Part shown: one piece after another, positions 17,152 to 25,905 of the stretch
Layout: each line of letters begins with the position of its first letter
Position numbering within the stretch: the stretch's first letter is position 1
Assembly: GCF_900187325.1 (NCBI RefSeq)
Contig: NZ_FZMZ01000004.1
Coordinates: forward strand, 248,001-312,000
Direction: 5' to 3'
Length of the DNA stretch: 64,000 nt
DNA from: Virgibacillus ndiopensis
Lineage (GTDB): Bacteria > Bacillota > Bacilli > Bacillales > Amphibacillaceae
The notes under the pieces: model-generated
The model's database searches: none
Seen by the model: only the letters and a program-made list of their open reading frames with translations
Told to the model about the DNA's origin: nothing
Translations under genes and position numbers: made by a program

Positions 17152-17189
17152 GGGGTAGCGTCAGGAAAATGCTGATTTACAACGATAAG
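17152..17189 (+). mobile_element. Solitary Tn3-family 38-bp inverted repeat
   Basis: Exactly 38 bases from GGGGTAGCGTCAGG to AACGATAAG, with canonical Tn3-family GGGG and TAAG ends. It starts 6 bases after the LysR stop, in the same orientation as the copy at 8214. Similarity to that copy continues about 20 bp inward and then both run into terminator hairpins. No transposase or partner end was found. Confidence 0.75.
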
Positions 17190-17202
17190 GAAATTCCAAA
17201 TT

Positions 17203-17250
17203 AAAAAGCTCAACTTCTCTACAAATCAAAATAGAGAAATTGAGCTTTTC
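17203..17250 (-). terminator. Terminator after DJ-1/PfpI gene
   Basis: AAAAGCTCAACTTCTCTA / TAGAGAAATTGAGCTTTT hairpin, one mismatch, with a T/A-run on each side. It serves the minus-strand gene ending at 17258. Confidence 0.8.
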
Positions 17251-17257
17251 AGTTACT

Positions 17258-17890
17258 TCATTTATTTATTGAATTCATTAACTGAAAGAAGTATTCAGGT
17301 TTATGAGTTTTATTTAGGTTATACCATGAATGTAATGCATCCGGTGTAAATACATCTATTTTTTTCAGTACCTCCATTGCAAATTCCAGAGGAGCTATTC
17401 CTGATGCAGTAACTAAATTCGCATCAGATACCGCAGATCCCAACTCATAGAACTTTTCTCCTTTATAGTTAGGACATACCATTTTTGTATATTCTAAGTT
17501 ATTACTTGTATGCCTTCTAGTATCTAAGTATCCCCTATTCGCTAGGCCCTCAATTGCACCACAAATTGCAGCAACAATAGTGCCAAGCTTTAAAGCTTGG
17601 CCAATTCTTTCCAAGATAGGTCGATGAATTTCTACACTCCAAGTAGTCCCTCCTGGTAAAATTAAAAGATCTTTACTCTCAAGAGTACATTCATCAAGGG
17701 CAATATCTGGTTTTATGCTCAGTCCTCCCATAGTAGTAATCATTTCTTTATTAGCTCCTACTGTAATTACTTTTAAAGGTGCTAAATCTTTTTTGAAATA
17801 TCTTCCTGAGTTCAGTTCAGCAATTAAATATCCATATTCCCAGTCTGACATTGTATTAAATACATAAAGATAAACTTTCTTTGTTTGCAT
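17258..17890 (-). CDS. DJ-1/PfpI-family protein
   Basis: The 210-aa product has the class I glutamine-amidotransferase-like fold of the DJ-1/PfpI family: KKVYLYVFNTMSDWEYGYLI at the start, LLILPGGTTW, and the nucleophile elbow VAAICGAIEGLA with the conserved Cys. Relatives include chaperone/deglycase-type proteins and AraC-like sensors; a precise activity is not deducible. The start is set at the ATG after TTGGAG. It is preceded by a WYL-domain regulator with a strong hairpin between them, so it probably has its own promoter (TATAAT near 17925). Confidence 0.85.
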   Translation of the reverse strand: MQTKKVYLYVFNTMSDWEYGYLIAELNSGRYFKKDLAPLKVITVGANKEMITTMGGLSIKPDIALDECTLESKDLLILPGGTTWSVEIHRPILERIGQALKLGTIVAAICGAIEGLANRGYLDTRRHTSNNLEYTKMVCPNYKGEKFYELGSAVSDANLVTASGIAPLEFAMEVLKKIDVFTPDALHSWYNLNKTHKPEYFFQLMNSINK

Positions 17891-17930
17891 CCAATAACAC
17901 TCCAATCACAATTGATATATCCTATTATAA

Positions 17931-17966
17931 AATAACTTCCCTGACACCTAACGTCAGGGAAGTTAT
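17931..17966 (-). terminator. Terminator between WYL regulator and DJ-1/PfpI gene
   Basis: AATAACTTCCCTGAC / GTCAGGGAAGTTATT perfect stem with a short loop and TTTTA tail, overlapping the last codons of the regulator. It separates the two genes transcriptionally. Confidence 0.85.
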
Positions 17967-18928
17967 TTTACTTGATGAAATTTTATTAATTCCGACAGAA
18001 TTTCAATAAGTCTATTTTTAAGGCTCATTGGCTCAATAACTTGAATAGATTTTCCGTATGGTAAAAGTAAATAAGGTACATATGTATGTATCATATCTTT
18101 TTCAAGAAGAAATACTGCTTGATTTGAAGTCCGTTCTTGTAAATAATGTCCTAAAAACCAATGTTGACAAAGATTATCCAACGTACTTGTATTTCCAGTA
18201 ATAACTAAAGAAATAATCTCTTCCTTATCTTCTAAAGTTGGAAGGAGGTTTTTCATAAAAAAGTCACGTGCTGAAAAATTTTCCGGTCGGTTAAACTTAT
18301 TTTCGGTTAGCATCAGATTTTCAATTCGATCTACCCTAAAACTACGAATATCATTTCTAAGATGACAAAATCCAATCACATACCACTTATTATTCCAATA
18401 GATAATTCTGTAAGGATCAACCATTCTACACTTTGATTGCTCTTCGCCACTTTTATGGTATAGCATTTTTACAGAGCATCCATCAGCTACGGCCTCCTCC
18501 AACTCCTTTAAGAAAGGTTCTACAGAGTAGGAACTTAATCGATTTATTACTTCAAGACTGGTTAAAAGTTGGTTTATCTTTGTTTCCTGTTCTTGATTTG
18601 AATAGTTGCTTAGCTTTGAAATAGCCCTATGTAGTGCTTCACCTCCATAATATCCCGCTTCTTCTGCAAAGACGGCAGCGTGAAATAGTGAGGTTTGTTC
18701 CTCGAAATCGAAAAAAAGAGGAGCTTCAATAAAATGGTTCAACAAGGTGTACCCACCGTTATGTCCTGTGTCTGAAATTATAGGTACACCACTTGTTGAA
18801 AGTGTATCAATATAACGATACACAGTCCTTATATTCATCTCTAACTTTTCTGAAATTTGTTTTGCAGTGATTTTTTCACCTGAACGAAGCATCCATAGAA
18901 TTGCTAGCATATTGTCAATTTTAGGCAT
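17963..18928 (-). CDS. HTH/WYL-domain regulator (YafY type)
   Basis: The 321-aa product has an N-terminal DeoR-like winged helix (LRSGEKITAKQISEKLEMNIRTVYRYIDTL) and a WYL domain (MVDPYRIIYWNNKWYVIGFC, then DIRSFRVDRIENL) followed by a C-terminal effector extension. WYL regulators sense small ligands or nucleic acids and often sit next to the gene they control, here the DJ-1/PfpI protein downstream. No start ambiguity: ATG after AGAGGTGG. It is a complete gene. Confidence 0.88.
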   Translation of the reverse strand: MPKIDNMLAILWMLRSGEKITAKQISEKLEMNIRTVYRYIDTLSTSGVPIISDTGHNGGYTLLNHFIEAPLFFDFEEQTSLFHAAVFAEEAGYYGGEALHRAISKLSNYSNQEQETKINQLLTSLEVINRLSSYSVEPFLKELEEAVADGCSVKMLYHKSGEEQSKCRMVDPYRIIYWNNKWYVIGFCHLRNDIRSFRVDRIENLMLTENKFNRPENFSARDFFMKNLLPTLEDKEEIISLVITGNTSTLDNLCQHWFLGHYLQERTSNQAVFLLEKDMIHTYVPYLLLPYGKSIQVIEPMSLKNRLIEILSELIKFHQVK

Positions 18929-19136
18929 ATAAATCCACCTCTATATGGAATTTATTTCTATTATATAAGTTTAACTGCGATATTCTACAAACTGGCCCGA
19001 TTCAGGAATAGTATTTATTCCGGATTAGCGCCCGATAACGGAAGAATTTAAACCATATCCAAACGGCTAATATGTTGGAATTTACCCAAAATGCTTATCC
19101 ATGAATACTTCCTTTGAAGGTTATCCCTTCATAAAA

Positions 19137-19217
19137 CTACACATACTCAGCAAATAAGTAAATGGCTCCAATAACTAACGCCGCGTAGAGAAACGTCTTT
19201 CCTGTAAATAAATACAT
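19137..19217 (-). CDS. Possible 26-aa single-pass membrane peptide
   Basis: Very short open frame MYLFTGKTFLYAALVIGAIY plus LFAEYV, with AAGGGTGG nine bases before the ATG. The sequence is one hydrophobic helix with a basic N-terminal side and acidic end, as in small membrane proteins. It is isolated in a 625-bp gap. Real expression is unproven. Confidence 0.35.
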   Translation of the reverse strand: MYLFTGKTFLYAALVIGAIYLFAEYV

Positions 19218-19259
19218 CAGATAATACCACCCTTGACCTTATTTGTGTCCGAGGTATTG

Positions 19260-19525
19260 TTTTCTATGGTGGATGGTTAAAAGAAGCTTTTAGGGATCCA
19301 TCCAGATCAACAGCTTACCACGGAAAATCACTTCCAAATTCCGCCGGGCGGGGGTCCGATCACTTCTAGCGATTACCAAGAAGTGGAACGGCGGTCAAGG
19401 GCAAGCGACTAACGATGCGGTTATAAAGTTGATGTTTTCCAGTGATTGGCTCACCTTTGATATGACTGGCTCATTTTCTTGTCATCGATGGCTCAGAAAA
19501 ATGGCGACGGTGGGTCAACTGGATG
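19260..19525. mobile_element. Probable IS21-type end remnant
   Basis: The stretch 19445-19520 carries four spaced copies of TGGCTCA or TGGGTCA (at about 19445, 19466, 19487, 19512), an arrangement resembling the multiple terminal repeats of IS21-family elements. The preceding 19290-19440 is distinctly GC-rich (GCCGGGCGGGGGTCC). No istA/istB gene remains. Attribution is from memory of the family. Confidence 0.4.
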
Positions 19526-19554
19526 GCAATATTAAGGTCTTAAAAATGAAAGTA

Positions 19555-21342
19555 TTAAATTATATTAATCAGATTATAAATAGGAAAGTCCTTAAATGAC
19601 TCTTTTTCTTTTTGTGTTAATTTATCAAAATGGATATCAAATTCCATTTCATTGTCCATCAAAAGAAGATACCCACACAAAATAAATGTATCTTCTGAAT
19701 CATTTTTTCTCAGTAAGATTTCTTCTTTTTCTTCAGAAGTAAATTCCCGCATTCGTTTAACCACTTGCATTTGATTTATATAATAATGATCATCGCTTTT
19801 TTCAAATGAACGAATATATTGAAAAACTTCTTCCAGCATCAGTAGAATATCCTCGTTTTTATCTGTTTGTTGATCATAATGCGCAAGAAATTCTAATAAA
19901 TGTAAGTTGGCTTTGGACTTGGCCACATCTGAATTGTAATCAATAGAAAGATAAGAACTCTTTACGTCTTCTAAATTAAAATTTGCCATTGCAATAAGAT
20001 CATCAACCTTATTACAGACATAAGGACTTATGGTACCTTTTTGTTCGCCGCCTTCTTCTTGTACAAGGAACTCAACGTGTTCACTTAAAGTTTTCCAATC
20101 ACACCCATTTAATATAATTACTTCTTGGTTGGTATCGTGATAAGCAAACAGCAAGAAGTTTCTGTTGGCAATATCCATTTTGATAAACCCATCATTTTTA
20201 ACATGAAGATCACTGTAATTATCATTTAAAAATATTCGTTTTAATATTTCAATGCGGCGATAATCTTCTTCTGAAATTTCCACAATAGGTACATCAAAAG
20301 AAGCATTTAATTTCTTAAAAACCTGGATAGTTTCTTTAAGTGAATCAATATGCTCCGGAAGCTCTTCGATCAATTCAGTATGATTATGATTTAGCTCTAA
20401 AACGTGTCCGTTTATTTCCAATTCTTTTTGTTTTGTGATGTGGAGCATAAACTGGCAATCTTTCAATCTTTCCCCGAATGTACCGCCCTCCTTGAAATTG
20501 ATATTCACTTTTTGGGTTCTTGCATCCTCCAAATCTTTTATATCTAGCTGAAAACTTCGTCCAAATCTCAATGTTTTTCTGTCGTTTTCTAACTTTCGAG
20601 AAACATCAGCATAAACCACTTCATTGTTGATGCCAATTGTAACACCGGTACACTCAATTAAACTTGTTATTTTCCCCCTTTGTACCGGGATATCAATGGA
20701 AGTGGTGGTTTCGTCAATTTTGAGGTCTGCTGGTTGATACATATAAATATCATAATTAAGAAGCGCATCCCGGGGGTCCATATCTGCAGGAACAACAAAA
20801 CGTAAACGACCAGGTTTTTTGTCATTGAAGGAAATAGCTTTGTCCATAACATTATGCGATTGTTTCCTGCTATTTATTAAAAACATTCGACAAAGCGCTG
20901 TTAAACTTTGGCCTCCGGTTGGTAATGATGCAAATTCATAATTTATACTTTTTTTTATACCCATCTCTTTTAAAATTTGTTTTAAATCAAACGGCAGTAA
21001 AGAAGCATAATAAATTTTTGTGTTTAGGGGGTCCGTAAACTCCACAACAAAGAATATAGCGCCACCATCTTTATAATAGTTGTTTAAATCATCTTTATGA
21101 AGTCGATACTTAATGGAGTCTCCCTGCAGTTTTTTGACTTCTTTCCCTTTTACCTGTATAGGGACTTTGCCATCTAAATTCGATTTTTTATAAGATTTAT
21201 TTTTTCCAAGTTTATGATAAACAAAAATTTCCCCATCCCAGGAAGGAGTTTTATCATTTTCGTTTATTTCATAACCTTTTAGTAATGGATTAAAACGTAT
21301 ATTCTGCTTTAATGCATCTACCGCGATGCCTTCTGTGTCCAT
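19555..21342 (-). CDS. Large DUF4365-type protein, candidate nuclease
   Basis: The 595-aa product starts MDTEGIAVDALKQNIRFNPL and has, within the first 70 residues, SWDGEIFVY (Asp36) and VPIQVKGK (Gln63, Lys65), with Glu4 ahead. This spacing fits the D...(E/Q)xK core of PD-(D/E)xK nucleases as seen in DUF4365 domains. The remaining ~500 residues contain mixed alpha/beta sequence, no ATPase or membrane motif, and no domain I recognise. The start is ATG 21342 after AGGGGTG; 27 further in-frame codons have no ribosome site. It is a single gene with no partner, in a region of mobile remnants. A role in defence against foreign DNA is inference only. Confidence 0.7.
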   Translation of the reverse strand: MDTEGIAVDALKQNIRFNPLLKGYEINENDKTPSWDGEIFVYHKLGKNKSYKKSNLDGKVPIQVKGKEVKKLQGDSIKYRLHKDDLNNYYKDGGAIFFVVEFTDPLNTKIYYASLLPFDLKQILKEMGIKKSINYEFASLPTGGQSLTALCRMFLINSRKQSHNVMDKAISFNDKKPGRLRFVVPADMDPRDALLNYDIYMYQPADLKIDETTTSIDIPVQRGKITSLIECTGVTIGINNEVVYADVSRKLENDRKTLRFGRSFQLDIKDLEDARTQKVNINFKEGGTFGERLKDCQFMLHITKQKELEINGHVLELNHNHTELIEELPEHIDSLKETIQVFKKLNASFDVPIVEISEEDYRRIEILKRIFLNDNYSDLHVKNDGFIKMDIANRNFLLFAYHDTNQEVIILNGCDWKTLSEHVEFLVQEEGGEQKGTISPYVCNKVDDLIAMANFNLEDVKSSYLSIDYNSDVAKSKANLHLLEFLAHYDQQTDKNEDILLMLEEVFQYIRSFEKSDDHYYINQMQVVKRMREFTSEEKEEILLRKNDSEDTFILCGYLLLMDNEMEFDIHFDKLTQKEKESFKDFPIYNLINII

Positions 21343-21735
21343 ATGTAGCACCCCTATGTATTTTAAATTCAAAGGTGAACTTCTTTCGCTGTCGGATTTA
21401 TATTTATCTAAATAAAAGTACAATATCTAAGTGCCCAGACACAGCCCGATTGCTGAACAAAGATTAATTTGAACTCTTCCACTAAAATGTACCTTTAGTA
21501 CAAGAAACGATTATAAATCGCTCCAGTTGCTTTACTAAAAAATACTTACATATTCATATTAAGAACAACAAAAAATTGCATCATCAAAAGCATCTTCAGG
21601 AATAAAATCATTTCGTATTTAATTTTATAGAGTATCTCTTATGGCCCACCTTCAGTAAAAAATGCACCTAACCTTCTTTAAGAAAACTACTAAAATACTT
21701 GCACAAGAATGCAATCTCGTATTAAAAGTAAAGCC
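21343..21735. other. Intergenic gap
   Basis: Upstream region of the DUF4365 gene. A degenerate repeat remnant (GCCCGATTGCTGAAC) lies at about 21443. No gene or clear promoter was recognised. Confidence 0.4.
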
Positions 21736-22158
21736 CTATATTTCAAATCTTTTCTGTAAGAAATATTGGTTAAATCCCTTTGGATGATCTTCAATAATTC
21801 CGAAAATTTCATATCCGTTCCTTTTATAAAATTCTGGTGCTTGAAAGCTAAATGTATCTAAGTAAATGAATCTACATCCATTATATTTTGCATAGTCTTC
21901 CAATTTTTTCAGAAGTATACTTCCATACCCTTCTTCCCTAACACTTTTGTCCACCCATATGAAGTCAACGTGCATATGATGCCAAAACATATTGCCTGTA
22001 ATTCCGCCTACTATTGCTCCTTCATCATCTTTTAAAACAAAACTAATATCCTCATTCGGAGTTTTAAGTCCATCAGGAAGTTGGTCCATATTATGCTCGA
22101 TTACTTTCTTCCTGATATAATCACTATCATCTTGATTCCATTGCTCAATTATCTCCAC
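21736..22158 (-). CDS. GNAT-family N-acetyltransferase
   Basis: The 140-aa GNAT product has WVDKSVREEGYGSILLKKLE, the acetyl-CoA loop (R/K-x-x-GxG), and the closing APEFYKRNGYEIFGII (beta6-Tyr region). It is complete. It starts with GTG 22158, eight bases after AAGGAGG. The acceptor is unknown. It stands alone between repeat-rich gaps. Confidence 0.85.
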   Translation of the reverse strand: MEIIEQWNQDDSDYIRKKVIEHNMDQLPDGLKTPNEDISFVLKDDEGAIVGGITGNMFWHHMHVDFIWVDKSVREEGYGSILLKKLEDYAKYNGCRFIYLDTFSFQAPEFYKRNGYEIFGIIEDHPKGFNQYFLQKRFEI

Positions 22159-22369
22159 ATCTTCATCCTCCTTTTTAAATGGAAATATAGTATATCCGTT
22201 AGATAATAGTTTTTAATCAGTTAAATCTTCTTCAAGAAAACTACTCCGTTAGCTTTCAAAATCCAATTAATATTATATTAACATAATATTCAAAACGCAC
22301 TTCCATAAATAAAAGACAATCAAATTGATGATCGCCTTGTTTACTTTTTCACCAGATAGTGAAGAGAAT

Positions 22370-22888
22370 TTACCTATTTTTCAATAGTCTCTTAATTCTT
22401 CTAATCTGTCCACGATGGTTGATTTCGTCTTCCATAACATGAAACCATAAATAGTAATTGTTATAAGAAATTCCATTATCCCATTTGTTTTCCTCAAACA
22501 ACCACTTATCATCCTTCGATTTTAGATATGTTAGTGTAAATTCTCTAACTTCTGATAATTTATCTAAATAGTATTCAATAGAAAGATTTCTAATGCCTTC
22601 TCTTGCTTTATCTCCCAATTCCAAAGCTGTTCCCCATTTTAGGTATTCATCTTTTGTTAAATCCCTTTTTTCAAACGAAATAACTTGATGAACATACTCA
22701 ATTGATGCAATATGTAATAAAAGAGAACCAATTGAATTTGAACTGTCATTTGGTAAGTAATCTAAATCTTTTTGGTTTAAATGAGAGATTTCACTCAACG
22801 TAACTTCCCTCGAATGTTCAAGCATACATGCAAGTTCCCCTAATTTTTCAGTAAAGTTATCTTTTGTTTTAATTCTATAATCAATCAT
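22370..22888 (-). CDS. DinB-family protein
   Basis: The 172-aa DinB/DUF664-like four-helix product has SIGSLLLHIASIEYVHQ (first His) and WFHVMEDEINHRGQIRRIKR (second and third His of the metal site). The start is the ATG after AATGGAGG; 13 upstream codons are ignored. DinB-fold proteins may transfer bacillithiol or be uncharacterised metal proteins. One of three DinB-type genes in this window, and not close to the others in sequence. Confidence 0.83.
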   Translation of the reverse strand: MIDYRIKTKDNFTEKLGELACMLEHSREVTLSEISHLNQKDLDYLPNDSSNSIGSLLLHIASIEYVHQVISFEKRDLTKDEYLKWGTALELGDKAREGIRNLSIEYYLDKLSEVREFTLTYLKSKDDKWLFEENKWDNGISYNNYYLWFHVMEDEINHRGQIRRIKRLLKNR

Positions 22889-23148
22889 TAATCTACCTCC
22901 ATTCTTTGGTAAGTACAACACTACCAATAAAAAGGAAAATATAAAGACTAATAATTCATAAAAATAAATGATATAATTTAATTGAACATACAGAATCTAA
23001 AGAGCTCCCATGCTTATACTGTTGACTTCATGATTTCCGATTTGCATTCACTTTTATTCATTTATCGCCGCTTCTCACTCATTTTTCCATACTTCATACC
23101 TTAAAAATACAAGCGACTGTATTACCCCCCAATAGTGGATGATACAAA

Positions 23149-23685
23149 TTATTCTCGCTCTTTTGGCCAAGATCCTTGTTGCTTTCGGATTAATACAATT
23201 TGCCCTATATGGTATACGGTGTGCAATATCTGACGGGCCAGCCCCCCAACAAGTTCCTCTTCAAGCTGACTGTCATTAACTTGTGCCAGTGATTTACGCA
23301 AATCCTCACAAATTAGGTGTGCGTCTGCCAAGACTTCCTCCCATTTCTCAGAATCCGCTGGGTCGCCGATATCTCCAAATGTATCCTCTGCCAAAATAGC
23401 CTTCCATTTTTCAGAATCTGGTTCCCCGATATCTCCAAATGCAACCTTATTAGTAGATCCTTTTTTTCTAGGCGTTGTGTCATTGATTTGTCTAACAAGT
23501 AGAGCATTGTAATAGTTTAGATGGTTCACAGTTTGCCAAATTGTATTCCCTCCTCCAGGGGGGTGCCAGCTTGCATCTGCGGAATTTAACCCCTGAAGAG
23601 CAGGTTCTAAAGATAAAAACCAGGTCTCCGTATCCCAACAAAAGTCATATTCCATGCGAAAAATATCCATCAATCCTAGGTTCAT
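23149..23685 (-). CDS. DinB-family protein with internal duplication
   Basis: The 178-aa DinB-type product has the NTIWQTVNHLNYYNALLV and HTVYHIGQIVLIRKQQGSWP helices with metal His residues. Between them is a tandem pair, FGDIGEPDSEKWKAILAED then FGDIGDPADSEKWEEVLADA, where family members carry a single FGDPGDP...W segment. The duplication (unit 60-63 bp) is in frame, so the protein may still fold. ATG at 23685 follows GGGAGAAGG. Confidence 0.83.
   Translation of the reverse strand: MNLGLMDIFRMEYDFCWDTETWFLSLEPALQGLNSADASWHPPGGGNTIWQTVNHLNYYNALLVRQINDTTPRKKGSTNKVAFGDIGEPDSEKWKAILAEDTFGDIGDPADSEKWEEVLADAHLICEDLRKSLAQVNDSQLEEELVGGLARQILHTVYHIGQIVLIRKQQGSWPKERE
23335..23441. repeat. In-gene tandem duplication, 60-63 bp
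   Basis: Two diverged copies share CCATTT(T/C)TCAGAATC and CCGATATCTCCAAATG. They lie inside the DinB-type gene and encode the doubled FGDIG segment. Confidence 0.7.
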
Positions 23686-23940
23686 TTGCCTTCTCCCTTC
23701 ACCTTAAATTTTTATTATTCAGATAGTGGGGGGTCCGGTCGGTTTATCAAAAACTCACTCCAGAATCCAAGCGGTGGTCCAAGGTACCACGCACCATGTA
23801 AATCAGCCCCATTTTACCGTTCACAAAATCATCCTAATTATTTCAAAATTTCGTATAAAACGCAAGGTACGAACAAAATACGAGTGGCGGGGAAGAAGAG
23901 AGACTGGCCCTTCTTCCCATACCACCATTCTCATTTCAAC

Positions 23941-23979
23941 AAAAAAACACCAATCCTTTTTGCATAGAACCAGTGTTTC
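23941..23979 (-). terminator. Terminator after DUF2200 gene
   Basis: Minus-strand stem AAACACTGGTTC / GGATTGGTGTTT pairs over 12 positions when G-U pairs are allowed, followed by a T-run. Confidence 0.6.
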
Positions 23980-23990
23980 TTCGCTTTTAA

Positions 23991-24344
23991 TTATTTTTTC
24001 CGCAAAATCTTCTCCATCGTTTTCCCCTTTGCTAACTCATCGATCAGCTTATCCAAATAGCGGATTTCCTGCATTATTGGCTCTTCTATGTCTTCCACAC
24101 GGACACCGCAGATTACACCTTTGATCATAGACCGCGAAGGATTCAGTTGTGGTGCTCCCGTAATAAAGGTCTCAAAGTCTGTCTGTTCTTCCAGATGCGA
24201 TTCTAACTCTTCTTGGCTATACCCTGTCAACCAACAGATGATTTCATCGACTTCTTCTTTCGTACGTCCTTTTTTCTCCGCTTTCGTTACGTAATGGGGA
24301 TAGACTTTTGCGAAACTCATTGTATATATTTTGTGTTTGGTCAT
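23991..24344 (-). CDS. DUF2200 protein
   Basis: The 117-aa product matches the DUF2200 family end to end: [60 protein letters not shown] and [20 protein letters not shown]. It is complete and well conserved, with AGGAAGG before the ATG. The family has no established function. It is soluble and probably cytoplasmic. Confidence 0.92.
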   Translation of the reverse strand: MTKHKIYTMSFAKVYPHYVTKAEKKGRTKEEVDEIICWLTGYSQEELESHLEEQTDFETFITGAPQLNPSRSMIKGVICGVRVEDIEEPIMQEIRYLDKLIDELAKGKTMEKILRKK

Positions 24345-24530
24345 GATACATCCTTCCTTATATGTTTTCTTTATTATAATCGAAAAATATTCAGTTTAAA
24401 AACGAAGTAGCATCCAATCGCGTCCCATAATGGAATAACTGTAAAGCTAATGAAGCTAGCACCATCACTATTTTCACACCAAATTTCTTTAACTTAGCCA
24501 GCTTCAAAATATAACAACGATAATGGACTA

Positions 24531-25124
24531 TTATGTCAAATCATCAACTTTGTACCAATCACCTATGACTGTAATTTGTAAATTATCGATAACTTTGCTC
24601 TTCATAGTAATGTTTGGATTTAGTAATATAGTTCCATTCTGAGACAACTTATTTACTTTTGACCTTTAGATGCCAAAGATTTTTGCTATTAGTTTATCGA
24701 TTCTAAGACCAAAATCATATTTATAGCAAATTCTAATAGTAACCTCATTAGATAGTGAATCGAGCTTTTCTTTTCTTAACTCGTATTGTATATCTGTATT
24801 TACATCATTACATATTTTTCTTAATTTGTTGATTTGAAAGGCATAGTACCAGATTGTCTCTTTATCATTATTCATAAACTTTTGAATTAGCATAGAGTCA
24901 ATTTTATTAATATTTACTCTCGATAAAATAGGGTAATTCCAAGTTCCCTCACAATGTATACAGTTATAAATAAGCCAAATATCAACTATTTTCTGATTCG
25001 CATTCCCCCTGAATTTTTCACTACAATAAAATTCTGTATTCGTTTTACATTAACTACAATTTCGTTTTATATAAGGTGTTTCCTGAGCAATGATCTCATA
25101 AGTGAATAAATTATTAAAACTCAT
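24531..25124 (-). pseudogene. DUF1062-type gene with two in-frame stops
   Basis: From ATG 25124 one frame reads SFNNLFTYEIIAQETPYIKR NCS, a TAA in place of a Lys codon, then CKTNTEFYCSEKFRGNANQK...YNCIHCEGTWNYPIL (a CxxC...CxxC zinc-like N-domain), a middle part, KIFGI, a second TAA, and SKVNKLSQNGTILLN (S4-like) to the stop at 24531. The whole length (197 codons) is conserved, so only two point changes inactivate it. DUF1062 proteins are of unknown function. Confidence 0.75.
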
Positions 25125-25485
25125 ACACCCGTTCCTCTTATTTATTCAGAGGAACGCAAAAACGGTTGAATGGAGAAAAAATTCCCATTAAAAAAGCGGA
25201 ACACCTTATAGGTATCCCGCTGGAATTAAAACAACTAACTATCCTGCGTTCCCTGTAATGGTTAAAAATAGGCACACTTCACCCGTAATTAAACAATAAT
25301 GTTTAAAAAGAAAAGTACTATTTAGTTGCTCAACCATTACAAGTATGCTGGCAAATTCAATTCCACCTTCCGTATTTCTCCTGTGTATTAGTATTCCATT
25401 ATTTTGCTTTATATCAATATGTAATATCTAAAATAAAAACACATATCCTTATATCGGAAATGCCCCAGATTCTTGATTAATCGTT
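25125..25485. other. Intergenic gap with hairpins
   Basis: Contains AAAAGCGGAACACCTTATAG paired with GGTATCCCGCT (about 25190-25220, terminator-like) and an AACTAACTATCCTGCGTTCC repeat remnant (about 25230). A second GCGC-type remnant lies near 25450-25480. No gene was seen. Confidence 0.5.
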
Positions 25486-25803
25486 TCACTGTTTATCCTT
25501 AAAAAAATTAATATATTCCTCTTTGCTACTTATTTCTACTAAAAATGGATATAAAAATATAACAATAATAATTAAAACAAGGAATAAAGTGAACAAGTTG
25601 ACTCCTGGAATATCAAAGAAAATTAGAGTAAAGAGTGGCAAATAAATAATTGGAGTTAGAAAGGCAGCTTTTGTTTTTGATTTTTGTGTTTGGTATTGTT
25701 TTTCTCCGCAATAAGGGCAAGTCATTTCAGGGTTCAATGTAGTCGTCTTTTTAATCGTTTGTTTCCAGCTCCATTTATTGTTGCAATTCTCGCAAGTTGG
25801 CAT
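25486..25803 (-). CDS. CxxC-20-CxxC zinc-ribbon membrane protein
   Basis: The 105-aa product begins PTCENCNNKWSWKQTIKKTT and then CPYCGEKQYQTQKSK: two CxxC pairs about 20 residues apart, as in the TIGR04104-type family. Two hydrophobic helices follow (about 47-64 and 68-88) and a charged tail. It is likely a small membrane-anchored zinc protein. Function is unknown. ATAGGGGGGATTAAA precedes the ATG. Confidence 0.82.
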   Translation of the reverse strand: MPTCENCNNKWSWKQTIKKTTTLNPEMTCPYCGEKQYQTQKSKTKAAFLTPIIYLPLFTLIFFDIPGVNLFTLFLVLIIIVIFLYPFLVEISSKEEYINFFKDKQ

Positions 25804-25905
25804 TTTAATCCCCCCTATATTACCTTTTATACACCAGAATATGCCGCGTACGCTTATCCTTATAGGGAAAAGCGTCTGATTCTGGGAAAAGATAGCTCAA
25901 CTATT

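Noticed and set aside
15916-17189. Vancomycin-resistance transposon (VanY plus Tn1546-like end)
   Set aside because: Only a C-terminal VanY fragment and one solitary end exist, with a LysR pseudogene between and no van ligase, VanX or transposase; VanY-like carboxypeptidases are common in bacilli without resistance.
23700-23990. GTGGTACC-containing sequence upstream of the DinB-type gene, thought to be a T-box leader
   Set aside because: The T-box core AGGGTGGNACCGCG is not intact, no stem I or specifier could be found, and the downstream gene is not an amino-acid gene.
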